Source of the DNA: Myroides oncorhynchi
GTDB taxonomy: Bacteria > Bacteroidota > Bacteroidia > Flavobacteriales > Flavobacteriaceae
Length of the DNA: 64,000 nucleotides
NCBI RefSeq assembly: GCF_020905415.1
Contig: NZ_JAJJMP010000001.1
Location: 2,987,501 to 3,051,500 of the forward strand
Reading direction: 5' to 3'
In this document: one piece after another, positions 53,606 through 62,624 of the stretch
Layout of the letters: every line of letters begins with the position of its first letter
Position numbering within the stretch: position 1 is the first letter of the stretch
Made by a program: the position numbers and the translations under genes
The notes under the pieces: generated by a model
The model's database searches: none
Seen by the model: the letters and a program-made list of their open reading frames with translations, nothing else
Told to the model about the DNA's origin: nothing

Positions 53606-55747
53606 ATGAGAATTCAGTCTTTTGCTCCATGGTCTATTTTTATAGTTTTTTTACTTCTTATTCATCCCACAGCGGTTTGGGCTAATCATATGGAACCTTT
53701 AAAATATATGATAAAAAATCAAGATATATTTATTGTTATTATTTTGATTCTAATACTATTACTTAGTGTTTTTTTAAGATTATTATATTTCAGGGTTGAT
53801 TATCTTGATAAGTTGTATGATTTAAATAAAGAACTGAACTCAAATCTATTAAAGTTATCTATTACAAGTCTTACAAAACATCAATTAAGTGTTTTATTAA
53901 AAAGTTCAAAGTTAAAATACTTAATAGGTTTTATTTTCTTTATTTCTGAATCAAATCTTTTTGCACAAAGCAATATTAAAACAACAAAAACCTCTCTTTT
54001 AACAGAACCGGGCATTATTATTACTTTGATTTTAATTGCAATTCCTATTCTATTGGGAGTGGTAATTATGCTGATCAAAATTTCCAATATTATTAGTGTG
54101 CAAAAAAATAAGTTAGAACATCAGCATGCAAGACAATTTAAAGAACGTTTAAAACATCTGTCTGAAGAAGAATCAGAATCTTTAAAAAAACGAGAGATTG
54201 CCTTAGGATTCTCTTTGTCAAACACAGAACTCTCAGGCCAGAGTTTAATTCAAGATAAAAAGGGGTTAATTTCTTTGTCCGAAATTGAACTTGCTCCAGT
54301 TGTTGCTAATAAAAAAAGAAATTCTCTTAAGGTGGATATAGACCCTATGTTGGCCAAACTTATCTTATGGTTTTTAGCAACAGCTAGTTTTTGGTTAATT
54401 GTTGGTACAACAATCGGGGAGTATTTAGGGATTAAATTTATAGCACCAGATATAGATCATAGTAGTTGGCTTAGTTTTGGAAGATTAAGACCTGTGCATA
54501 CTAATGCTGTATTTTGGGGATGGGCTTCTTTGGGAATGATTGGATTGGGATATTATATAGTACCTAGAGTTAGTAATACTAACTTGGTCAATATAAAATG
54601 GGGATGGTATTCACTTATATTAATTAATGCCTCAGTTTTTATCGGATCTATTTGTTTAATGGCCGGTGTAAACAATGCAGGAGGAGAGTATAGAGAGTAT
54701 ATATGGCCTGTTATGCTATTGTTTGCTTTAGGATTGTATTTTACTCTTCGTTGCTATTTAAAGACTATAGCCAATAGAACTGATAAGGATATTTATATCT
54801 CTAACTGGTATATCGTTGCTGCAGTTATCTTTATTACGATAGTCGCTGTTGTTGGATATTTACCTTTTTGGCAAGATGGTTTAGGTGAGACAATAGTTCA
54901 GGGGTATTACATGCATCAAGCAGTAGGTATGTGGTTTATGCTTTTTACCTTAGGAATAGTCTACTACTTTTTACCACAACAACTTAATAAACCTATATAT
55001 TCATATAGTTTAGGAATATTGGCTTTTTGGAGTCAGATATTGTTTTATACATTAATTGGAACTCATCACTTTGTTTTTAGCGCTATACCATGGTGGCTAC
55101 AAACTGTTGCTATTGTAGCTAGTGTTGGAATGGTTATTCCTGTGGTGGCGGGTACAACTAACTTTTTCTTAACCTTTAAAGGGGTATGGTATAAGGTTAA
55201 GGATAGTTATACTATTCCCTTTTTTGTAATAGGTATTGTGTTTTATTTTACGGGGTCTTTGCAAGGAACAGCAGAATCCTTTCGATTTACAAATTTGCTT
55301 TGGCACTTTACTGACTTTACAGTGGCTCATTCTCATTTGACTATGTATGGAATTATCACCTTTCTTTTATGGGGGTCCATATATGCATTAGTACCACAAA
55401 TAACAGGAAAAGAAGCCCCACAAATCACAATAGGAGCTCATTTCTGGTTAGCATTAATAGGATTGTTGTTTTATTCTATTCCCTTAATGTATGGGGGAAC
55501 ATTAAGAGGCTTAATGTGGATGGAAGATTCTGCTTTTATAGACAGTATAAAGCTTATGATGCCTTATTGGCTATGGAGAGCTATTGGAGGAAGTCTAATG
55601 TGGTTATCTCATCTTTTCTTTGCCTTTAACTTTTATAAGATGATTCAAAAAGACCAATCAGATTCTTTACATATGGTAGACCTAACCAGCTTTAAGAAAC
55701 TATCTAAGGATAACAGAGTAGATAATGACAAAATATTTAATAATTAG
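53606..55747 (+). CDS. ccoN: cbb3-type cytochrome oxidase subunit I with long N-terminal extension
   Basis: The catalytic subunit of a C-family haem-copper oxidase, reducing O2 at the inner membrane. The core (~245-690) keeps the haem b ligand His298 (RPVHTN), CuB ligands His437 (YYMHQAV) and His487/488 (GTHHF), the cross-linking Tyr481 six residues before His487, and the haem ligands His575/His577 (VAHSHL). So it looks like an active oxidase rather than a NO reductase. Unusual is a ~240-residue N-terminal extension with about four hydrophobic segments (including PGIIITLILIAIPILLGVVI) and a charged helix, unlike standard CcoN. The fused-cytochrome partner gene follows 12 bp later. Confidence 0.87.
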   Translation: MRIQSFAPWSIFIVFLLLIHPTAVWANHMEPLKYMIKNQDIFIVIILILILLLSVFLRLLYFRVDYLDKLYDLNKELNSNLLKLSITSLTKHQLSVLLKSSKLKYLIGFIFFISESNLFAQSNIKTTKTSLLTEPGIIITLILIAIPILLGVVIMLIKISNIISVQKNKLEHQHARQFKERLKHLSEEESESLKKREIALGFSLSNTELSGQSLIQDKKGLISLSEIELAPVVANKKRNSLKVDIDPMLAKLILWFLATASFWLIVGTTIGEYLGIKFIAPDIDHSSWLSFGRLRPVHTNAVFWGWASLGMIGLGYYIVPRVSNTNLVNIKWGWYSLILINASVFIGSICLMAGVNNAGGEYREYIWPVMLLFALGLYFTLRCYLKTIANRTDKDIYISNWYIVAAVIFITIVAVVGYLPFWQDGLGETIVQGYYMHQAVGMWFMLFTLGIVYYFLPQQLNKPIYSYSLGILAFWSQILFYTLIGTHHFVFSAIPWWLQTVAIVASVGMVIPVVAGTTNFFLTFKGVWYKVKDSYTIPFFVIGIVFYFTGSLQGTAESFRFTNLLWHFTDFTVAHSHLTMYGIITFLLWGSIYALVPQITGKEAPQITIGAHFWLALIGLLFYSIPLMYGGTLRGLMWMEDSAFIDSIKLMMPYWLWRAIGGSLMWLSHLFFAFNFYKMIQKDQSDSLHMVDLTSFKKLSKDNRVDNDKIFNN

Positions 55748-55759
55748 TAACTAGTAGAT

Positions 55760-56773
55760 ATGGATATATTTAGCAATCATAAAAAACTTTATGTAATAGC
55801 AACTATTTTATTTTTAATTCTAACATTATTTGTAGCTATTCTACCGGCTTTAGATAATCAATCTAACATACATGCTTTACCTGATGCAAGACCGTTAACG
55901 CAATCAGAAAAAAATGGTAAAGATATTTATATAGCTAATGGATGTGTGGCTTGTCATAGTCAGCAAGTTCGCAATGTTGAAATGGATAGAAAATGGGGGA
56001 GTAGACCTTCTATATCTGCAGATTATGCTGGTAATAAAAGAATTGATTTTTGGACTAATACCGCTACGTTGATGGGAACAGAAAGAACTGGTCCTGACCT
56101 TATAGACATAGGTACACGTCAACCAAGTTTAGATTGGCATTTAGTACATCTTTATAATCCTCGGATTGTAATTAAAGAGTCGATTATGCCTTCATATTCT
56201 TTTCTTTTTAAATTTAAAGAGAATCCTGGTAAAGATGATGTTGTAGTTAGTGTACCTGAAACATTTTTAAAAGATAAAAAATTAAAGATTATAGCTACTC
56301 AAGATGCCTTAGATTTGGTTGCATATCTACAGGCTTTAAAACAAACTGTATTGCCTGGGACAATTATGACTCCTGAGTTTTTATATCCCAAAGAGCAAGA
56401 AGTTACACAAAAAGTAACCACAGGACAAGCTAAAGCTGGCTTGGATGGTAAAAATCTTTATATGAATAATTGTGCCGCCTGCCATCAGGCCAACGGAGAA
56501 GGACTCTCTGGTGCGTTTCCTTCTTTAAAAAACAGTACTATTGTTACCGGGGACAACCTTCAACTATTTGTAGACATTATAATGAATGGATATGATGCAA
56601 GAGAACAGTATGGGGTAATGCCAGGGGTTGGTACCAATGCAAATTGGACTGAGCAAGAAGTTACTGCAATAGTTAATTACGAGCGCAATAGTTGGGGAAA
56701 TAAAGCTGATTTGGTAACTGTAGAAGAAGTAAAACAAATCATGGATTATATCAATCAAATAAAGGATAAATAA
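55760..56773 (+). CDS. ccoO: CcoO fused to a second cytochrome c domain
   Basis: A 337-residue membrane-anchored dihaem protein. One N-terminal membrane helix (10-32) is followed by a CcoO-type domain with haem motif CVACH (62-66), the typical 'QQVRNVE' and 'GPDLIDIG' segments, and a Met ligand in SIMPSY. A second class I cytochrome c domain follows with CAACH (238-242) and a Met in GVMPG. It thus combines the mono-haem subunit CcoO with a cytochrome domain normally found on CcoP, and should carry electrons to CcoN. Its stop overlaps the next start by one base. Confidence 0.87.
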   Translation: MDIFSNHKKLYVIATILFLILTLFVAILPALDNQSNIHALPDARPLTQSEKNGKDIYIANGCVACHSQQVRNVEMDRKWGSRPSISADYAGNKRIDFWTNTATLMGTERTGPDLIDIGTRQPSLDWHLVHLYNPRIVIKESIMPSYSFLFKFKENPGKDDVVVSVPETFLKDKKLKIIATQDALDLVAYLQALKQTVLPGTIMTPEFLYPKEQEVTQKVTTGQAKAGLDGKNLYMNNCAACHQANGEGLSGAFPSLKNSTIVTGDNLQLFVDIIMNGYDAREQYGVMPGVGTNANWTEQEVTAIVNYERNSWGNKADLVTVEEVKQIMDYINQIKDK

Positions 56774-57060
56774 TGAAAGTAAATTTTAAAAGTATTTTTA
56801 CTATAATAGGACTGTTACTTGTCAATCAGATTTATGCCTGTCCTGTTTGTCAACGCAATCAACCTAAATTACTAAAAGGAGTTGTACATGGTGTAGGACC
56901 TGATAGTAAATGGGACTACACTATTATAGTTGTGATTGCTATTATGGTTCTAGCAACGCTAATCTTGTCTATTAAATGGTTAATAAAACCAGCAGAAGAA
57001 TCTAAAGAACATATTAAAAGAACTGTATTAAACAACATATTAGATGGAGCAAAGAAGTAG
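56773..57060 (+). CDS. Small CPVC-motif membrane protein of the oxidase operon
   Basis: A 95-residue protein. A hydrophobic N-terminus (VNFKSIFTIIGLLLVNQIYA) is followed immediately by CPVC (23-26), the sequence LLKGVVHGVGPDSKWDYT, one membrane helix (TIIVVIAIMVLATLILSIKW) and a basic cytoplasmic tail. The Cys pair could bind metal or be redox-active in the periplasm. It overlaps the upstream stop by one base and the downstream start by 17 bp, so it is co-translated with the oxidase. I know no characterised homologue. An assembly or accessory subunit is the likely role. Confidence 0.65.
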   Translation: MKVNFKSIFTIIGLLLVNQIYACPVCQRNQPKLLKGVVHGVGPDSKWDYTIIVVIAIMVLATLILSIKWLIKPAEESKEHIKRTVLNNILDGAKK

Positions 57061-57439
57061 AGTTTTAATTTTTATTGACGATCAACACCATCCTATTGCA
57101 GAGCTTGAAACACCTGTGAATTTCCAACTTAATACACATAAATTAGTGGATGGGGATCATACCTTAAAAATTGTAAGTAAAGATCATACGGGTAAAGAAG
57201 GAATTAGAATTATTCCCTTTAGCGTAAAAAATGGTCCAGCTATAGATATAGAAGGAATAAAGGAAAAGGCTGTGGTAGATGGCCTATTGTCTATACGCAT
57301 TAATGCGTATGGAAAAGCAGATCAAAAGACTTTTTTAGTTGTTGGCAGTGAAACCCCTCAGAGTATACCATATTGGGTATGGATAACTATTATTGTAATT
57401 TTTGCTTGGGCAATGTATTATCTTATACGCTATTTATAA
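57044..57439 (+). CDS. Ig-like domain membrane protein of the oxidase operon
   Basis: A 131-residue protein, starting inside the previous gene. Residues ~5-100 form beta-rich segments (VLIFIDDQHHPIAELETPV, VDGDHTLKIVSKDHTGKEG, IPFSVKNGPAIDIEG) like an Ig/CARDB-type fold. The C-terminal membrane helix is IPYWVWITIIVIFAWAMYYL. The domain would face the periplasm if tail-anchored. It shows no similarity to CcoP, CcoQ, FixG or FixH that I can see. Its position suggests a lineage-specific accessory subunit of the cbb3-type complex. It converges on the MocR gene. Confidence 0.6.
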   Translation: MEQRSRVLIFIDDQHHPIAELETPVNFQLNTHKLVDGDHTLKIVSKDHTGKEGIRIIPFSVKNGPAIDIEGIKEKAVVDGLLSIRINAYGKADQKTFLVVGSETPQSIPYWVWITIIVIFAWAMYYLIRYL

Positions 57440-57523
57440 ACTTAAAACAACAATAAATCTTGTTAGTAACTTGATTATATATTAAGTCAACAGGTAATAT
57501 CAATTGCAATAGGAATAAAAATT

Positions 57524-57547
57524 CTAAAAAAAGAGCTTTATAAAGCT
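57524..57547 (-). terminator. Terminator at the 3' end of the MocR gene
   Basis: The palindrome AGCTTTA/TAAAGCT (57534-57547), followed on the minus strand by a T-run, overlaps the gene's stop codon. Confidence 0.6.
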
Positions 57548-58985
57548 AAGAATCTAATTGCTTATTTAAGCACTCTGCAATGATTTTTATTCCTTTTTCT
57601 AAATCTTGTTTAGCTAATCTACCAAAGCTAATTCTTAATCCATTACTAGATTGGTCTAGGTAGTACTCATCTGGGTTTACTATATCAACACCTTTACTGG
57701 TTAATAAAGCACAGAAATTCTTAAAATCTATAGCCTTATTGAGCTTAATCCAAAAAGCAAGTCCTCCTTCAGGTAAAGTGAAATGGATTGACTGATCTAA
57801 ATAACACTTTAGTAAACCATAGGTATAATCTCTTTTTTGCTTGTAATGAATTGTTGCTTTTTTGATATGTTTTTTAATAATACCTTCTTTGATTAACTCT
57901 AGTATAGCTAACTCCATTATTCTATCACCTTGGATATCAATAATTTTTCTTAATTTACTTACTTTCTTTATTAAAGAGGTCTTACTTGTGACTAAATAAC
58001 CTATTCTAAGAGAGGGAGCTACTACCTTACTTAGAGTTCCTATGTATATATAATTTTTTAAGTTAACATGGCTACACAGTGGTAAAATGGGCCTTGTATT
58101 GTAATGAAATTCATTGTCATAGTCGTCTTCAATAACAGTGAAACCGTATTGATTAGAAAATTCGATTATTTCTAATCTTCTTTTAAGACTCAAAGTAACT
58201 GTTGTTGGGAATTGATGATGAGGGGTTAGGTAAATAGCTTTGATTTTTTTATTAATTTTTAGTTGTTCTAAAACCTCATTAGTCATTATTCCTTGTTGAT
58301 CTACATTAATTGGAATAAGATTGGCACCAGCGTGTTTAAAGGCCTCCCAAGCAGAATTGTATCCGGGATTTTCCACTAGTATATAGTCTCCTTTAGTTAG
58401 TAAAGAATGAGCAATCATAAAGATGGCCATCTGTCCTCCACGTGTAATGCAAATATTTTTTTCAGCAACATTCATCCCCCTTTGATGATTCAGCATATAA
58501 GCAATATGAGTAATAAATTTAGAATCGCCTAACTCACTTGCATATCCCATCATTTGCCACTTAGCGCTTCTATTGAAAATTTGTTTATAGGCGCGTGCCA
58601 GTTCTGTTATTGGAACTATCTTACTATCAGGATAACCATTATCAAAGACAATACTATTGTTGAGTAACGCACTGGTTTCTTGTCTTTGAAATAAAGGGTC
58701 TACTAATTTAACTGAATTATTCTGTGAAATAGTATGTGCTACAAAAGTTCCTTTTCTTTCTACCGATACAAGCCATTGTTCAGTAATTAATATAGTTAGT
58801 GCACGTACTATGGTATTCCTATTGACATTTAACATAGTAGAGAGTGTGCGTGCGCTTGGTAGTAAATCTCCTTTTTTTAGCCTTCCTTTCTTAATATCAT
58901 CAATAATGGAGTCAGCTATTTGTATATACAAAGCCTTATTGGAAGTATTTTCTAATCTAATTTCTAATTTCCATAATCTTTTCAT
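57546..58985 (-). CDS. MocR/PdxR-type GntR regulator with aminotransferase domain
   Basis: A 479-residue regulator. The N-terminal GntR winged helix (about 15-82) has ALYIQIADSIIDDIKKGRLK, LLPSARTLSTMLNVNRNTIV and a wing ending KGTFVA. A fold type I aminotransferase-like domain follows, with ENPGYN (205-210), EDDYDNEFHY and the PLP-binding Lys320 in YIGTLSKVVAPSLRIGYL. Known MocR members use PLP or amino-compound adducts to control genes of PLP synthesis, GABA use or similar. The target is not evident here; it converges on the oxidase operon, and nothing lies close upstream. The start ATG at 58985 has no near alternative. Confidence 0.92.
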   Translation of the reverse strand: MKRLWKLEIRLENTSNKALYIQIADSIIDDIKKGRLKKGDLLPSARTLSTMLNVNRNTIVRALTILITEQWLVSVERKGTFVAHTISQNNSVKLVDPLFQRQETSALLNNSIVFDNGYPDSKIVPITELARAYKQIFNRSAKWQMMGYASELGDSKFITHIAYMLNHQRGMNVAEKNICITRGGQMAIFMIAHSLLTKGDYILVENPGYNSAWEAFKHAGANLIPINVDQQGIMTNEVLEQLKINKKIKAIYLTPHHQFPTTVTLSLKRRLEIIEFSNQYGFTVIEDDYDNEFHYNTRPILPLCSHVNLKNYIYIGTLSKVVAPSLRIGYLVTSKTSLIKKVSKLRKIIDIQGDRIMELAILELIKEGIIKKHIKKATIHYKQKRDYTYGLLKCYLDQSIHFTLPEGGLAFWIKLNKAIDFKNFCALLTSKGVDIVNPDEYYLDQSSNGLRISFGRLAKQDLEKGIKIIAECLNKQLDS

Positions 58986-59412
58986 CTGGACTACTTTGTA
59001 TAGTTTGTTTTACTAAAATATAATACTCCAAATGTAATAAATTAAACTTTATAAAGAATTTAAAAATTAGCCTGTTTCTTATAATCATTTTTGAATAAAA
59101 TGCGATAGGGCTAAAAAATAAAAAACCTATAACTTATTGTGAATCATGGGTTTGGTGATTTTTTAATAACTTTTGAAAAGTTACTATTTATAATTTCGAG
59201 AAGAAAGAAGGATTATAACCTATATATCGATAGGCTTCTTTTAAATATTATTTAACTATATATCAATAAGTTAAAATAGATATTGTTTTATAAAATGTGA
59301 TTAAATCATACTTGACAGTTTTGTTTAAAGTTAATAATTTCGAATTAACAACTGTCCGATTTTTAGGGAAGCCTACACTTTAGGGCATGATTTATCATTT
59401 TCCTTATCTACA
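58986..59412. other. Intergenic region between MocR and the orphan Rhs tip
   Basis: About 425 bp. The Rhs frame is open upstream of its ATG for some 60 bp, without Rhs-like sequence, suggesting a recombination junction near 59400-59470. No promoter of good quality was found. Confidence 0.4.
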
Positions 59413-60756
59413 ATGGATGGTTTTAATGTTAAGAGAGGTAAAGAGTATGTAAATTATTTTAGTAATAGATATGGCAACTTAGAAGTAGATAAGCATAAGC
59501 GCATCAGTAAGATCAAGTATAACCACTTACATTTGCCCATAGAGATAAACTTCGGTACGGATAAAATAGAGTATACTTATACCTCTAGAGGAGAGAAGGT
59601 ACAGAAGATCGTTACGGATAAAGGAGTGGTGACTAAGACAGACTACCTAGGCGGATCTCAGTATGTAGGAGGTAAGCTGAGCTTCTTCCCTACAGCAGAG
59701 GGATTCTATAATATGGATGATAAAGCCTATGTGTATCAATACAGAGATTACTTAGGCAATGTTAGACTGTCATACAGTGATAAGAACAAGAATAATACGA
59801 TAGAGTCTAATGAGATCATCGAAGAGACGAACTATTATCCTTTTGGGTTAGCACATAGTGGGTATAATGAGAAGTCAGATAATCTGATGAAGGACTATAA
59901 ATATCAGTATAACGCTAAGGAGAAGCAAGAGGAGTTAGGTCTTAACTATTATGACTATGGCGCTCGTAACTATGATGCGGCTATCGGTAGATGGATGAAT
60001 GTGGATCCGTTGGCGGAGAAGTTTGTGGGATGGAATCCATACCATTATGTTCATAACAATCCGATTAATTTAGTTGATCCTACGGGGATGAGAGCTGATC
60101 CACCAACAGAAGGAGAATTTGAAAATGGATACGTTCATACAGATAACGATGGTAGCTGGACTTATAATAATGGAATATGGAAAGATAACTCAGGTGGTGG
60201 TAATGATTTTCTTGAAGGTATAAACTTTACGGTTCCAGGTAGTAGTTCGTATGGGATTATCAGTTTTGTATCTGGTTTTACGGGAGGAAGTCAAGCCGTT
60301 CAAATAGATGCTGAAGCACGAGAGTTATCTAGACATTCTGATGGAAGTACTGATTGGGCAGCATATGCAGGGTATTCATTAATGATGGAAAAGGCTACCA
60401 ATCTAGGAAATTTGGAGATGGGAAGGAATTTGCTTGGTAGGTCTTCGTTAGGTAGAGTTGAAACTGCCCCAGTAAAAATGCAAGGTAGACTTGGTAATTT
60501 AGCGACTAGAAGTCAAATTAATAAAATATCTTCGAACTTGGAAACTAGAGGTTATACCATAATTGGTGGTGAAGGCAGAGCTGTAGAGGAATATTTAAGA
60601 CCTTTAGGTGGAGGAAGAAAAGGAGGGTCATATCCAGATATTACAGCATCTCATCCAAATTACCCAACTTTAAGGATAAACACTGTTGATGTTCTTAAAG
60701 ATGTATTACACCTTAAGTATACCTGCTGTAGAGCTCCTGCGGATTTAAGGAGTTAA
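59413..60756 (+). CDS. Orphan Rhs C-terminal tip with truncated nuclease-like toxin end
   Basis: A 447-residue fragment. It starts in the middle of Rhs/YD-repeat sequence (YGNLEVDKHKRISKIKYNHL) and runs through the conserved Rhs-associated core (YQYRDYLGNVRLSY; then GLNYYDYGARNYDAAIGRWM to the boundary NPINLVDPTGM at 216-226). A variable tail follows. From ~365 the segment TRSQINKISSNLETRGYTI, EYLRPLGGGRKGGSYPDI and LRINTVDVLKD looks like a nuclease-type Rhs/polymorphic toxin, but it breaks off into LHLKYTCCRAPADLRS. Full Rhs proteins have about 1000 residues more at the N-terminus and a signal peptide. There is no immunity gene after it. Probably a displaced, inactive tip left by recombination. 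Confidence 0.8.
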   Translation: MDGFNVKRGKEYVNYFSNRYGNLEVDKHKRISKIKYNHLHLPIEINFGTDKIEYTYTSRGEKVQKIVTDKGVVTKTDYLGGSQYVGGKLSFFPTAEGFYNMDDKAYVYQYRDYLGNVRLSYSDKNKNNTIESNEIIEETNYYPFGLAHSGYNEKSDNLMKDYKYQYNAKEKQEELGLNYYDYGARNYDAAIGRWMNVDPLAEKFVGWNPYHYVHNNPINLVDPTGMRADPPTEGEFENGYVHTDNDGSWTYNNGIWKDNSGGGNDFLEGINFTVPGSSSYGIISFVSGFTGGSQAVQIDAEARELSRHSDGSTDWAAYAGYSLMMEKATNLGNLEMGRNLLGRSSLGRVETAPVKMQGRLGNLATRSQINKISSNLETRGYTIIGGEGRAVEEYLRPLGGGRKGGSYPDITASHPNYPTLRINTVDVLKDVLHLKYTCCRAPADLRS

Positions 60757-61031
60757 TAGATTTAGGCTTTTAATTTGGGCTACAAAAGACACACAGAGCA
60801 TTATTTAGGGTGGCTATACCAATTAATTAAAAAAAAGACATTTATACTCAGTAATTAAAATTCTTGTTTTCTGTTAAAAAAACATAGAATATTGCGTTTT
60901 GTGTAAATGATTAGCATTATTTTTTGTGTGTTTATTGTGAAATTGTATTTTTTTAGATATAATAACTATTAATTGTTTTAGCTAGCGTTATTTAACCTAA
61001 TTTTAAGTTAAATAACGCTAGCTTCTTTTTT
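60757..61031. other. Intergenic region with a strong hairpin before the T9SS-protein gene
   Basis: About 275 bp, with no immunity-like ORF for the upstream toxin fragment. The right end is the inverted repeat listed separately. Confidence 0.4.
60980..61023 (+). promoter_or_regulatory. Perfect 17-bp hairpin 8 bp before a start codon
   Basis: 60980-60996 pairs exactly with 61007-61023 around a 10-nt loop, followed by a CT-rich stretch with T6, then the ATG at 61032. It looks like an intrinsic terminator but occupies the leader of the next gene, so transcription must read through it, or the hairpin controls translation. Confidence 0.7.
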
Positions 61032-62621
61032 ATGAAAAAACTACTACTTAACTATCTATTGTTTTGTTTATCAATAAATTGTTATTCTCAAAAGATTCTA
61101 TGGGAACAGACCTTAGGGGGCAATAATTCTGAATATCTCCTTGATATGATTCCTACAGCAGATAACGGTTTTTTATTAGCAGGAGCCACGCAGTCTTATA
61201 AAGGAGCAGATCTAACCACAGAGCGAAGCAGCAACTACGATGCTTGGCTATGGAAGATGAAAGCCAGTGGTAAAAAGGAATGGGATATGCGCATTGGAGG
61301 CAATGGTGACAATTTTCTAAACAGTATTGCTCATACCTTAAAAGATGGAGGATTTATACTAGGACTTACCTCTAGTAGTGATAAGGATCACTACAAAACA
61401 GAAGAATTAATCGGAAAGAGCGATGCTTGGATTATAAAACTTGACGCAGCTCGTAATATGCTATGGCAAAAGAGTTTTGGAGGATTAGAAAAAGAGGACC
61501 TTGTCAAGGTACTTCCCATAACTGGGGGTGATTATCTAGTTTTAATAAATTCCAATTCATCAACGGCGGCAAATAAGACCGTTTCTTATTATGGAGGCGA
61601 GGATATCTGGGTTATAAGAATTAATTCACAAGGGATTATAAAATGGCAAAAAAGCTTCGGGGGAGAGTATGATGATATCGGATCAGATGTAATAGCGACA
61701 AGTGATAAGGGATTCTTAATAGGGGGTTATAGCAATTCAGGGGTAAGTGGAAACAAGACAAGTGAGTCTTATGGCAATAATGATTATTGGGTTATAAAGA
61801 TTAACGCACAAGGGGATACTGAATGGCAGAGATCATATGGAGCAGAAAAAAATGATCAGCTCAAACAAATACAAGAAGTCTCAAAGGATAGCTATAGACT
61901 CTATGGTATATCGGATTCAGATACAGGGATGGCTAAAAACAGCGTATTGCAATCAGAGGTAGATTACTGGTCACTTGATATTGATAATCTGGGACAGGTC
62001 AAACAAGAGCTTGCCTATGGTTATGGTACTCGAAACTTTTTAAGCAATGGTCTTGTAAAAGACAACGGAACAATCCTACTTGGAGGAACAACTCTAGAGA
62101 AAACAAAACAAGGAAGTAAGGTAAACTTTTTAGGAACACTGCTTAACAAACAAGGAGATGTGCTATGGCAGAAGAGTATCTCTGGCAAAGGTGAGAATGT
62201 ACTTTCTAAATTAATAGAAACCAGAGATGGAGCTTATGTATTTGCAGGAACCTCAGACTCAAAACCCGATAGAGACAAAAGCAGTCAAAAGGGGATGAAT
62301 GATTTTTGGCTTGTTAAGGTAAAGGGGAACACTTTTGATGAAAATCAAGATTCACAAACAATAGAAGAAGATACAAACCAAGAAAAGCTAAAAATAGAAG
62401 CTATTCCCAATCCTGTAGTTACTTATACCAATATCATTATACCTGTGGAATATAAAGCAGGTGTTTTAAAGCTATATGATATAACAGGCAGGTTACTATT
62501 TCATAAAACAATCAAAAATCAAACAGAGCCGCTTAATTTAAGTGGTTATCCAAGGGGAACCTATATCATCTCTGTCAAGACAGATGTAATAGAGGGTAGT
62601 GTTAATGTTGTAAAAGAGTAA
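61032..62621 (+). CDS. Secreted propeller-like protein with T9SS type A sorting domain
   Basis: A 529-residue secreted protein. The signal peptide ends at LSINCYSQ. About seven repeats follow of the form 'xxWqksfGG...D.......DGGfilgG.s.S.......', e.g. ILWEQTLGGNNSEYLLDMIP, MLWQKSFGGLEKEDLVKV and IKWQKSFGGEYDDIGSDVIA, which suggest a beta-propeller. The last ~75 residues (IEAIPNPVVTYTNIIIPVEY ... LKLYDITGRLLFHKTI ... LNLSGYPRGTYIISVKTD) are a typical type A C-terminal domain for export by the type IX secretion system and anchoring. The Rhs gene starts 3 bp downstream, so the pair is an operon and this protein may help display or export Rhs. Confidence 0.88.
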   Translation: MKKLLLNYLLFCLSINCYSQKILWEQTLGGNNSEYLLDMIPTADNGFLLAGATQSYKGADLTTERSSNYDAWLWKMKASGKKEWDMRIGGNGDNFLNSIAHTLKDGGFILGLTSSSDKDHYKTEELIGKSDAWIIKLDAARNMLWQKSFGGLEKEDLVKVLPITGGDYLVLINSNSSTAANKTVSYYGGEDIWVIRINSQGIIKWQKSFGGEYDDIGSDVIATSDKGFLIGGYSNSGVSGNKTSESYGNNDYWVIKINAQGDTEWQRSYGAEKNDQLKQIQEVSKDSYRLYGISDSDTGMAKNSVLQSEVDYWSLDIDNLGQVKQELAYGYGTRNFLSNGLVKDNGTILLGGTTLEKTKQGSKVNFLGTLLNKQGDVLWQKSISGKGENVLSKLIETRDGAYVFAGTSDSKPDRDKSSQKGMNDFWLVKVKGNTFDENQDSQTIEEDTNQEKLKIEAIPNPVVTYTNIIIPVEYKAGVLKLYDITGRLLFHKTIKNQTEPLNLSGYPRGTYIISVKTDVIEGSVNVVKE

Positions 62622-62624
62622 GAT

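Noticed and set aside
53606..55747. Possibility that this CcoN-like protein is a nitric oxide reductase
   Set aside because: The cbb3 cross-linking Tyr (Y481, six residues before the HH pair) and cbb3-style HH and HxH contexts are present, favouring an oxygen reductase.
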